NCBI GenBank assembly: GCA_964593555.1
Contig: CAZQIC010000063.1
Coordinates: 1 to 24,992, forward strand
Origin: CAZQIC01 sp964593555
GTDB lineage: Bacteria; Bacteroidota; Bacteroidia; JAFLBG01
DNA length: 24,992 nucleotides
Direction: 5' to 3'
Below the pieces are notes generated by a model that saw nothing but the letters and a program-made list of their open reading frames with translations, made no database searches and was not told the origin of the DNA. Each line of letters starts with the position of its first letter. The stretch's first letter is position 1. Both the position numbers and the translations under genes were made by a program. Shown here piece after piece: positions 1 through 7,388 of the stretch.

Positions 1-20
1 AATCTAAAAAAAAATACGGT

Positions 21-28
21 TACATTTG
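21..28 (+). promoter_or_regulatory. -7 box of a Bacteroidota-type promoter
   Basis: TACATTTG matches the Bacteroidota primary-sigma -7 consensus TAnnTTTG exactly. It lies 29 nt before the TTG proposed as start of the DUF1801 gene. The matching -33 element would fall outside the window, so only half of the promoter can be judged. Confidence 0.5.
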
Positions 29-57
29 TTAAAATCAATTAATAGAACCTCCCATCA

Positions 58-435
58 TTGTTAAAGGAACACGATAATTTTTATTTACAAAAGGAAGAAC
101 CGTCAAGAGGTTGCTTGCTCGCGTTAAAAAAACTAATTCTTGCAATAGATACAAATATTACTGCGGAATGGAAATACGGAATGCCATTTTTCTGTTACAA
201 GGGGAAAATGTTTTGTTACTTATGGGTGCAGAAAAAATCAGGTCTGCCCTATTTAGGAATTGTTGAGGGAAAAAAAATTAAACACCCCGGCCTGATCAAT
301 GAAAAACGTTCCCGAATGAAAATTATGCTCATTGATCCGGAGAAAGACCTGCCGGTTAAAACAATAAAAAATATCCTTACGCAGGCTCTAGACCTATATA
401 AGACAGGAAAAATAAAATTGCCAAAAAAAAATTAA
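58..435 (+). CDS. DUF1801 (YdhG-like) family protein
   Basis: The 125-residue product resembles the DUF1801/YdhG fold: an N-terminal helical part, then the conserved stretch around residues 38-50 (EWKYGMPFFCYKGKMF) and a basic C-terminal tail. This is about the usual family length. The biochemical role of the family is not settled, and nothing nearby suggests one. The start is a TTG; an in-frame stop at 43-45 rules out a longer reading and no ATG occurs near the front. A perfect -7 promoter box sits at 21-28, so this is probably the first gene of its own transcript. Its stop codon overlaps the stop codon of the convergent gene on the other strand. Family call is fairly sure; the start codon is less so. 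Confidence 0.75.
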   Translation: MLKEHDNFYLQKEEPSRGCLLALKKLILAIDTNITAEWKYGMPFFCYKGKMFCYLWVQKKSGLPYLGIVEGKKIKHPGLINEKRSRMKIMLIDPEKDLPVKTIKNILTQALDLYKTGKIKLPKKN

Positions 436-683
436 TTAGACTGGGAAACAGGTGTTTTCTGAAGAAGAAACTGCTCAACAAAAAAGGAAACAACTTGATG
501 TGTTATATTCCTGTATTCAAAAGAAGAAGTATCTGAAGAAGAAACTAAAACCTGCTCTGTGTTTCCTGTAGAAGCAACAGAAAGTGAATCGTTTTTAACC
601 TGTTTGTTTGTCACCCCTATACAAATAGAGGCAATAGTAACAACCGCAAACAAAACTGAAAAGATCGCTATTTTAGATTTCAT
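432..683 (-). CDS. Small membrane-anchored or exported hypothetical protein
   Basis: An 83-residue product. Residues 1-24 form a basic-then-hydrophobic segment (MKSKIAIFSVLFAVVTIASI) that would act as a signal peptide or single membrane anchor. The remainder is Ser/Thr-rich and polar, with no domain I recognise. I use the ATG at 683 rather than the upstream ATG at 707, because a perfect -7 promoter box at 688-695 ends exactly 4 nt before it and the hydrophobic segment begins there. The gene is convergent with the DUF1801 gene and overlaps it by 4 bp, both stops lying in one TTAA. It has no homology-based support, only start, promoter and leader-peptide character, so it could be lineage-specific or spurious. 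Confidence 0.55.
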   Translation of the reverse strand: MKSKIAIFSVLFAVVTIASICIGVTNKQVKNDSLSVASTGNTEQVLVSSSDTSSFEYRNITHQVVSFFVEQFLLQKTPVSQSN

Positions 684-687
684 ATTA

Positions 688-695
688 CAAAGATA
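688..695 (-). promoter_or_regulatory. -7 box giving a leaderless transcript
   Basis: On the minus strand the box reads TATCTTTG, a perfect TAnnTTTG. Only TAAT separates it from the ATG at 683-681. Transcription normally starts a few bases after this box, so the mRNA would begin at or next to the start codon. No clear -33 TTG is seen at the usual spacing. Confidence 0.55.
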
Positions 696-825
696 ATAAA
701 AGATCAACTGAAATTAAATTCCTGTTTGAATTTGCTTTAATTTTAGGTTTATTTAACAACCCTCTTAAAACCATTTAAAACACCTGATTTCTTTACATTT
801 TGATGCAATATTTCAACATATAGAT

Positions 826-3018
826 ATGAAAAAACTTCTCGCTTTACTTTTTGTTGCCTGTTCATTAGCCGTTTTTTCACAAAACAATCTCATCACGCTG
901 GAAGATATTTATCTTAACAATACATTCCCTCAATACGGCGCAGGTGAATTAAAAGAATTATCGGATGGTAAACATTATGCCGATTGGGAATCCAATCCTG
1001 ATGGCTATTGCTTCATAACAAAAAAAATAATTGAGACCGGGAAAACTGTAGATACATTAATTAAGTCACAACAATTACAAAGTTATTTTTCAAAAGAAAC
1101 TCCGTGCGGTATCGAAGAGTTTAATGTTAGCAAGGATGAAAATACCATTTTATTTTCCGGAACATCTATACCTGTTTACAGGCATTCCACAAAAGAGCCC
1201 TATTATGTATGGAATAGAAAAAACAAATCACTCACATATATTGGAAAAAAAGACGAGCCCTTGATGTACGGACAATTTTCTCCTGATGATAAAAAGGTAT
1301 CTTATGTTTCGGACAATAATCTTTTCATTAATGACCTTATTACGGGAAAGGATATACAGGTAACAAATGACGGCAAACATAATGAGATCATTAACGGTGC
1401 AACCGATTGGGTTTACGAAGAGGAATTCTCTTTTGATGTTGCTTACCAATGGAGTCCGGATGCAAAAAAAATTGCATACTACCGTTTTGATGAAAGCGAA
1501 GTAAAAGAATTTTTATTTACGGAGTACGGAAAACTTTATCCCACCGAATACAAATTTAAATATCCAAAAGCGGGAGAAAAAAACTCAACTGTTACCATAC
1601 ATATCTATGACACCGAGACAGGTAAAACAACATTGGTAAATACAGGTACTGAAACAGATCAATATATACCAAGGATAAAGTGGACACAGGATCCGAATGC
1701 CCTTTCGCTTGTGAGGTTGAACAGATTACAAAATAAACTGGAATTATTAATTGCCAACGCCAAAACCGGGGAAACAAAAACTGTTTATACCGAGGAAAGT
1801 CCGACGTATGTTGACATGCATGAGGGAAATGGCGATTATGTTTATTTTCTGGCCAACGGAAATTTTATTCTCCTGAGTGAAAAAGATGGTTTCAGCCATA
1901 TTTACCTTTTTGATCCTAAGGGTAAGCTAGTAAAACAATTGACCAAGGGCAATTGGGACGTAGCTTCGATTGAAACGGTAGACGAAAAAACAAAAACAAT
2001 TTATTTTGTTTCTTCAGAGGAAGGACCGCTGTACAAGGCACTATACTCCGTTACTCTTGATGGCAAAAAGAAAAAAATATCAGATCAAAAAGGTAATAAC
2101 TCTCCAAAGTTCTTTACCAGCAACAATTATTTTATAAATACTTTTTCTACTGCTAACAAACCTCAGACTTATACCTTGAATAAGGCTAATGGAAAGATTA
2201 TTAAAACTCTTGAAGAAAACAATGATCTTCAGAATACAATGAAAGGCTATTCCCTATCCAAAAAAGAATTCTTCACATTTACCACCTCCGAAAATATTTT
2301 ACTTAACGGCTGGATGATAAAGCCGGTTGATTTTAACCCCAATAAAAAGTATCCTGTATTTTTTACTATTTACGGAGGGCCGGGTTCACAGACCGTTACT
2401 GACTCCTGGGACAGAAATTATTTCTGGTACCAGATGCTGGCACAAAAAGGCTATATCATTGTTTCAGTAGATAACCGCGGAACGGGAATGCGCGGAAGAG
2501 AATTTAAAAACTGCACCTATAAACAATTGGGGAAATACGAAACCATTGATCAGATAGAAGCAGCGAAATATTTAGGATCACTTTCTTATGTAGACAAAAC
2601 GCGCATTGGAATTTTTGGATGGAGCTATGGCGGATACATGTCATCCCTGTGTTTATTTAAAGGAGCAGATTATTTTAAAGCAGCAATTGCTGTAGCGCCA
2701 GTAACCAATTGGAGATATTACGACAGCATTTATACCGAACGCTATATGCAGACTCCACAGGAGAATGGAAAAAATTATGACGATAACTCCCCTATTAAAT
2801 TTACCGACAACTTAAAAGGAAAATATTTGCTGATCCATGGCACTGCAGATGACAATGTACATTTTCAGAATACGGTTGAAATAACAACCGCACTTATTAA
2901 TTCAGGGAAACAGTATGATCTATTTATATACCCCGATAAAAATCATGGTATATCAGGAAAAAAAACACGCTATCACCTTTATACCCAGATGACAGATTTT
3001 ATTTTAAATAACCTATAA
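826..3018 (+). CDS. Dipeptidyl peptidase IV (S9B family), exported
   Basis: This 730-residue serine peptidase removes N-terminal dipeptides, preferably X-Pro or X-Ala, from peptides outside the cytoplasm. Residues 1-19 are a signal peptide ending in the Bacteroidota-style FSQ. A DPPIV N-terminal beta-propeller fills about residues 40-440 and includes DWVYEEE with Glu199 and Glu200, equivalent to the pair that binds the substrate N-terminus in human DPP4. The alpha/beta hydrolase domain follows, with nucleophile Ser600 in GWSYGGYMS, Asp675 in HGTADD and His707 in DKNHG. Their spacing matches human Ser630/Asp708/His740. All catalytic residues are intact and the length is typical. A peptide transporter lies 81 bp downstream on the same strand, so the pair probably harvests dipeptides. 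There is only a weak promoter candidate (TACATTTTG at 794-802). Confidence 0.95.
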   Translation: MKKLLALLFVACSLAVFSQNNLITLEDIYLNNTFPQYGAGELKELSDGKHYADWESNPDGYCFITKKIIETGKTVDTLIKSQQLQSYFSKETPCGIEEFNVSKDENTILFSGTSIPVYRHSTKEPYYVWNRKNKSLTYIGKKDEPLMYGQFSPDDKKVSYVSDNNLFINDLITGKDIQVTNDGKHNEIINGATDWVYEEEFSFDVAYQWSPDAKKIAYYRFDESEVKEFLFTEYGKLYPTEYKFKYPKAGEKNSTVTIHIYDTETGKTTLVNTGTETDQYIPRIKWTQDPNALSLVRLNRLQNKLELLIANAKTGETKTVYTEESPTYVDMHEGNGDYVYFLANGNFILLSEKDGFSHIYLFDPKGKLVKQLTKGNWDVASIETVDEKTKTIYFVSSEEGPLYKALYSVTLDGKKKKISDQKGNNSPKFFTSNNYFINTFSTANKPQTYTLNKANGKIIKTLEENNDLQNTMKGYSLSKKEFFTFTTSENILLNGWMIKPVDFNPNKKYPVFFTIYGGPGSQTVTDSWDRNYFWYQMLAQKGYIIVSVDNRGTGMRGREFKNCTYKQLGKYETIDQIEAAKYLGSLSYVDKTRIGIFGWSYGGYMSSLCLFKGADYFKAAIAVAPVTNWRYYDSIYTERYMQTPQENGKNYDDNSPIKFTDNLKGKYLLIHGTADDNVHFQNTVEITTALINSGKQYDLFIYPDKNHGISGKKTRYHLYTQMTDFILNNL

Positions 3019-3071
3019 TTGGTCGCCTCTTTTTGCGTTGAATCATTAATTATAAATCCGTAATTTCTTAG

Positions 3072-3079
3072 TACTTTCG
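3072..3079 (+). promoter_or_regulatory. Imperfect -7 box before the peptide transporter
   Basis: TACTTTCG has one mismatch to TAnnTTTG and ends 20 nt before the transporter ATG. No terminator is visible between the peptidase and the transporter, so the transporter may be both co-transcribed and separately expressed. No -33 TTG occurs at the usual spacing. Confidence 0.3.
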
Positions 3080-3099
3080 AAATTCTTAAAAAAACAAAA

Positions 3100-4629
3100 A
3101 TGATAAAAGCACCGGCCCAAGTATTAAACCACCCAGCAGGATTATTTATTCTTTTTTTCACAGAGATGTGGGAACGTTTTAGTTATTACGGGATGCGCGC
3201 ATTACTTGTTTTATTCCTTATTAGTGACCTTGCAGCCGGTGGATGGGGCTGGCCCAGAGAAGAAGCGCTTAAGCTTTATGCACTTTATACAGGGCTGGTA
3301 TATGTAACACCAATACTTGGAGGAATTTTAGCGGATAAATTGATTGGATACAGAAAAGCTGTAATACTTGGTGCAGTATTAATGACTCTGGGCCATGCAT
3401 CAATGGCAATGGAAACACATTTTTTCTTTTACTGCGGACTTGTACTTCTTATAATTGGAAACGGTGCTTTTAAACCAAATATTTCTTCAATTGTTGGAGG
3501 TCTTTATCCTAAGAGCAGTACTAAAAAAGATGCTGCCTACACAATTTTCTACATGGGAATTAACGCTGGTGCATTTCTTGGAATTTTATTATGCGGTTAC
3601 ATCGGAGAAAAAGTTGGCTGGAGTTACGGATTCGGCTTAGCGGGAATATTTATGTTTTTTGGTATGCTTCAATTTATATTCGGCCAAAAAATTTTCGGGA
3701 ACATTGGATTGAGTCCAAAAGAAAGAGCATCAGCACCAGTGGATTTAAATGAGGAAAAAGAGGAAGAACTTCCACGGAACGTCTCAAGAGACAGGCTTGC
3801 AGTAATCGGCATACTTGCCTTTTTTACAATTTTTTTCTGGATGGCTTTCGAACAGGCAGGTGGCAGTATGACTATTTTTGCGAAGGATTATACCGACAAT
3901 GTTTTAGAATCAAGTCAGGCACTTGTTTTTAAATTCATTAACACAGCCCTAACAATTGGTCCTTTAATAATTGTAACATGGGTGCTTTTTTTATTGGCTA
4001 AAAGTGTTGCAAAATTTTATCCGCTCTCCACACTTTTTATTTCATCAAGTTTTGTAATAATATGGGGAATAGCCCTATGGATGTTAAGCAAAGAATTTTC
4101 TTCTGAAGTTGCAGAGATTCCCGCTTCATGGTATGGTATCCTTAATTCATTCTTCATTATAGCATTTGCACCTTTGTTTTCTAAAATATGGGAAAGCAAA
4201 TTGAATCCTTCCGGTCCGGTTAAATTTGGAATAGGACTTGTTTTGTTGGGATTGGGCTTTGGAGTTTTGGCCTATGGAGGAAGGGCAATTCAACCTGGTT
4301 CTGCAACAGCATCTGTGAGCATGGTATGGTTAATTCTTGCTTATCTCTTCCATACACTTGGGGAATTATGTGTATCACCCGTTGGACTTTCTTACGTAAG
4401 TAAATTAGCTCCCGCAAAATTTGTTGGATTAATGTTTGGCGTATGGTTTGGTGCGTCTGCAATAGCAAATTACATTGCGGGCTGGTCTGCGAGTTTCATT
4501 GATAAAATAAATGCACAATATTCCATATCAGTTTTCTTTTTAATTTATACGGCAATTCCAATTGGAGCAGGCGTGATAATTATACTATTGAATGGCCGCA
4601 TTAAAAAAATGATGCATGGAATATCTTAA
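3100..4629 (+). CDS. POT family proton-coupled di/tripeptide transporter
   Basis: A 509-residue inner-membrane transporter of the POT/PTR2 branch of the major facilitator superfamily, importing di- and tripeptides with protons. The diagnostic ExxERFxYYG motif is complete at residues 22-31 (EMWERFSYYG) in the first helix; it is linked to proton coupling. The second PTR2 signature, GNGAFKPN, is at residues 120-127. The rest consists of closely spaced hydrophobic helices fitting a 14-helix bacterial POT, with a charged cytoplasmic loop near residues 205-230. Length is typical. It follows a dipeptide-releasing DPP IV, which would supply its substrate. Its last 14 bp overlap the start of the next gene, suggesting coupled translation. 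Confidence 0.95.
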   Translation: MIKAPAQVLNHPAGLFILFFTEMWERFSYYGMRALLVLFLISDLAAGGWGWPREEALKLYALYTGLVYVTPILGGILADKLIGYRKAVILGAVLMTLGHASMAMETHFFFYCGLVLLIIGNGAFKPNISSIVGGLYPKSSTKKDAAYTIFYMGINAGAFLGILLCGYIGEKVGWSYGFGLAGIFMFFGMLQFIFGQKIFGNIGLSPKERASAPVDLNEEKEEELPRNVSRDRLAVIGILAFFTIFFWMAFEQAGGSMTIFAKDYTDNVLESSQALVFKFINTALTIGPLIIVTWVLFLLAKSVAKFYPLSTLFISSSFVIIWGIALWMLSKEFSSEVAEIPASWYGILNSFFIIAFAPLFSKIWESKLNPSGPVKFGIGLVLLGLGFGVLAYGGRAIQPGSATASVSMVWLILAYLFHTLGELCVSPVGLSYVSKLAPAKFVGLMFGVWFGASAIANYIAGWSASFIDKINAQYSISVFFLIYTAIPIGAGVIIILLNGRIKKMMHGIS

Positions 4630-5071
4630 TCACACTCAACCTATACAAGCAAAAGATTTTCACGAAGGGCTCAAACTCACCTTTGAACCTTTTACGCTTA
4701 GCAAAGCAGAGATCATTGAATTCGCTAAACAATTCGATCCGCTTATATTTCATATCGATGAAGAAGCCGCAAAAAAAACCCATTTTAAAGGCTTAATATC
4801 AAGCGGCCCTCATATTTTCACCCTTAAGCACCGCACCCAATGGATACCCATTTTTGGCCATTCGGTTATTGCCGGAATGGAAGTAAATAACTGGAAATTC
4901 TTAAAACCCGTTTACCCTGATCAAACTATTTACGGATCAGTATTAATTGAATCCATCAAGAAAAACCCCGAAAAACAATATTCTGTTGTTAAATGGCGTT
5001 ACGAATTCAAAGATGTTAAGCAGGAAATGGTACAATCTTTGGAAATGGTTGTTATGCATTATATTTCGTAA
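4616..5071 (+). CDS. MaoC-like hotdog-fold dehydratase/hydratase
   Basis: A 151-residue single hotdog domain of the MaoC/(R)-specific enoyl-CoA hydratase type. The hydratase signature spans residues 36-64: FAKQFDPLIFHIDEEAA, with the catalytic pair Asp41 and His46, then the FKGLISSGPH segment that closes the active site. These enzymes hydrate trans-2-enoyl-CoA to (R)-3-hydroxyacyl-CoA or run the reverse reaction; the acyl substrate cannot be read from sequence. The ATG lies inside the end of the transporter gene (14-bp overlap), so translation is probably coupled. There is no obvious metabolic link to peptide uptake, and the linkage may only reflect shared transcription. An exported thioredoxin-like gene starts 23 bp downstream. 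Confidence 0.88.
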   Translation: MEYLNHTQPIQAKDFHEGLKLTFEPFTLSKAEIIEFAKQFDPLIFHIDEEAAKKTHFKGLISSGPHIFTLKHRTQWIPIFGHSVIAGMEVNNWKFLKPVYPDQTIYGSVLIESIKKNPEKQYSVVKWRYEFKDVKQEMVQSLEMVVMHYIS

Positions 5072-5094
5072 ATTAGTACATCCATTCAATCTTA

Positions 5095-5190
5095 ATGAAG
5101 AAGGTTTTTACATTTATTGCGATAAGCATTTTATTCAGCGGAGTTGTAGGGTTTAAAAAAGCCCCCCTTACCTCCTGCCGAAAAAATTAA
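5095..5190 (+). other. Signal peptide fragment frameshifted from the next gene
   Basis: An ATG at 5095 opens a 31-codon frame starting MKKVFTFIAISILFSGVVGF, a textbook signal peptide. It then runs into A6 (5155-5160) and C6 (5162-5167) and stops at 5188-5190. Downstream of the homopolymers, the thioredoxin frame reads PPAEKINW directly into the ATG at 5195. Removing one A or C joins the two halves into one exported protein. Either one extra base was introduced by sequencing or assembly, or the gene carries a real frameshift. Confidence 0.7.
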
Positions 5191-5194
5191 TTGG

Positions 5195-5650
5195 ATGTCC
5201 TTTGAGCAAGCGATTGAACTCAACAAAAAGACTCCTAAAAAAATATTTATTGATGTGTACACCGGTTGGTGTGGATGGTGCAAAGTAATGGATGCACAAA
5301 CGTTTACAAATCCGGTGATCATAAAAAACATGAACAAATATTTTTATGCTGTAAAATTGGATGCAGAGATGAAGGATACTGTAAAGTTCCAGGATGTGGT
5401 TTTTGTAAATCCTAATCCAACTCAACGCGGATCAACTCATCAATTGGCTGCAGCACTTTTAAATAACCAAATGTCATACCCAACTACAGTTTATCTTGAC
5501 GAGAATTTTAGCATGCTTGGTCCAGTGCCGGGATTTTTAAAACCGGACGCTATGGAACCAATATTAAAATTTTATGGCGAGAATTGTTATAAAACTGAAA
5601 AATGGGAAGACTTTTCCACAAAATTTAAAGGAGAGGTTGTTGCAAATTAG
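5195..5650 (+). CDS. Thioredoxin-fold protein with CGWC motif (5' frameshift)
   Basis: The open frame from ATG 5195 encodes 151 residues with a thioredoxin-like fold: strand IFIDVYTGWCGWC, redox pair Cys26 and Cys29 (CGWC), then helix KVMDAQTF. This resembles the periplasmic thioredoxin_7/DUF255-like proteins of Bacteroidota, which are normally exported. The cis-Pro loop appears to be YPTTVYLDENF. The family usually has a conserved W(M)SFEEA stretch before the fold; here INW lies just upstream of this ATG. So 5195 is probably not the true start, and the signal peptide at 5095-5190 belongs to the gene after correcting one base. It sits 10 bp before a secreted cytochrome/copper-oxygenase gene, so it may act on thiols or disulfides in the same compartment; that is inference. 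Confidence 0.85.
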   Translation: MSFEQAIELNKKTPKKIFIDVYTGWCGWCKVMDAQTFTNPVIIKNMNKYFYAVKLDAEMKDTVKFQDVVFVNPNPTQRGSTHQLAAALLNNQMSYPTTVYLDENFSMLGPVPGFLKPDAMEPILKFYGENCYKTEKWEDFSTKFKGEVVAN

Positions 5651-5660
5651 CAGACAGAAA

Positions 5661-7325
5661 ATGAAAAAAAAAATAACAGGTTTTTCTTCAATAGTTATTT
5701 TATACACAACAAGTATTTTTTCCCAAAATACATTTAATGACATCCATTCTATTTTTCAAACAAAGTGTACAATAAGCTGTCACAGCGGCGCCTCACCAAC
5801 AGGTAACTTAGATCTGAGCGGATCAGTTGCCAGCGTTTACAGCAATTTAGTTAACATCACTCCAACAAACCCTGCTGCATCGGCAATAGGTGATAAGTTA
5901 ATTGATCCCGGTTATCCTCACCGCAGTTTTTTAATGCGTAAATGCAATAACAATCTTGATCCGGATAACGGCATAATTGCATCCGAAGGCGTTGCAATGC
6001 CAAACGGACAAACACCATTGGTGAATAGTGAAATTGAATTAATAAGACAGTGGATTTTAAAAGGTGCGCCTCAAACCGGAAACGTTGTGGATACCGCTGC
6101 TGTTAACAGGTATTACAGAGGCAAGGGAATAAATAGTATTCCGGTGCCACCTCCCGCACCTACTGCGCCAGGATCATTCCAGATACATGTGGGGAAAATA
6201 TTTGTACCAAAACTTTCTGAAGTAGAATATTTTTTAAAGTACGATCTGAAACTTCCTGATACAGTTAGGGTCGATCGTATCAATGTAATAATGGCTAAAC
6301 AATCGCACCATTTTATCATTTACAAATTACAACCCGGAGCCTCCTCTTCCTTCGCTGAAGGGTTAAGATTACTGAACACGGGAACAGGAGGAGGATCATC
6401 CTCCGGCCTTAACACATTAGTAGCAGCATGGCAGATAGATCGTGATGACACCTTGCCCCCAAATACTTCATACCTCTGGGAAACATCTTCTGTACTTGAT
6501 TTTAATTATCACATTCCTAATTTTAATACTGATTCTACTTTAGCTGTTGATGTTTACATGGACATTTACACCAAACCCAAAACAGTACCTGATAATATTA
6601 TGTATTCAACACTCATAAATAATATCGCAATAAATATTCCTGCTAATAACCAGCCCACTACTTTTTCGCAAGCTGATTTTTCAACCTCGGCGCTTAATAT
6701 GTGGAACGTTTGGACCTTGGCCACTCATACACATAAGTATGGAATCGACTTTGATATTTTTTTTCGCAATCCTACTGGAACAAAAGGAAGCAAGGTATAT
6801 GAAGGTTACTATGATCCAACATATACGTTTAACCAAGGCTATTATAGCTGGCAGCACCCGGCTGTTTTAAGTTTCTACAGAACATTGGGAGGTCCTCTTA
6901 GTCTTAATCCAAGAGATGGATTGATCCAGGAAGCTACTTATAAAAATTATGGATCTACCGCAGTTTATTTTGGATTTACAACTGATAGTGAAATGATGCT
7001 ATACTACATCCAATATACATTGGGTCAAAGTATGGCGGCTGTTCAAGATCATGAAAAAGATCCGTTTTCAGTTTCTGTTTACCCTAATCCGTTTAGCAGC
7101 AGCACTGTGATCGGGTATACATTAGAAAAGAATGCCGATGTCAAAATTGAACTTGTTGATATTTTTGGAAAACAAATTGCTGTTATAGCAGATGGAAAGG
7201 AACTTGCAGGAAACCACCAGATCACCCTGGATGGAAAATGCTTTTCCCTGCAAAGCGGAATTTATATTGTAAAAATCACCTCAAACAATGTAGTTTCAAC
7301 AAAGCGAATTGTTCTTAATCAATAA
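5661..7325 (+). CDS. Secreted cytochrome c / PHM-like copper monooxygenase, T9SS tail
   Basis: A 554-residue product. Residues 1-22 are a signal peptide ending IFSQ. Residues 25-130 look like a c-type cytochrome: the haem site is CTISCH (Cys36, Cys40, His41; three residues between the cysteines instead of two) and AMPNGQTPL supplies a likely axial Met. Residues about 170-455 fit a type II dicopper, ascorbate-dependent monooxygenase (peptidylglycine hydroxylating/DBH-like): HH at 216-217, His284 in NYHIPN, HTH at 356-358 and Met445 in DSEMM match the CuH and CuM ligands. No cysteines occur there, so the disulfides of animal enzymes are missing. Residues about 465-554 are a type A T9SS sorting domain (SVYPNPFSSST). 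ATG 5661 is chosen over 5574 because it starts the signal peptide. Substrate unknown. Confidence 0.85.
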   Translation: MKKKITGFSSIVILYTTSIFSQNTFNDIHSIFQTKCTISCHSGASPTGNLDLSGSVASVYSNLVNITPTNPAASAIGDKLIDPGYPHRSFLMRKCNNNLDPDNGIIASEGVAMPNGQTPLVNSEIELIRQWILKGAPQTGNVVDTAAVNRYYRGKGINSIPVPPPAPTAPGSFQIHVGKIFVPKLSEVEYFLKYDLKLPDTVRVDRINVIMAKQSHHFIIYKLQPGASSSFAEGLRLLNTGTGGGSSSGLNTLVAAWQIDRDDTLPPNTSYLWETSSVLDFNYHIPNFNTDSTLAVDVYMDIYTKPKTVPDNIMYSTLINNIAINIPANNQPTTFSQADFSTSALNMWNVWTLATHTHKYGIDFDIFFRNPTGTKGSKVYEGYYDPTYTFNQGYYSWQHPAVLSFYRTLGGPLSLNPRDGLIQEATYKNYGSTAVYFGFTTDSEMMLYYIQYTLGQSMAAVQDHEKDPFSVSVYPNPFSSSTVIGYTLEKNADVKIELVDIFGKQIAVIADGKELAGNHQITLDGKCFSLQSGIYIVKITSNNVVSTKRIVLNQ

Positions 7326-7388
7326 TTCTTTTCCTATTATCAGAATTTACTACATTTACACCGCATTTGCCTCATATGGGCAATCAAT

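Noticed and set aside
5574..5660. Upstream start for the cytochrome/monooxygenase gene at 5574
   Set aside because: It overlaps the thioredoxin gene and puts a polar extension before a clean signal peptide that begins at ATG 5661.
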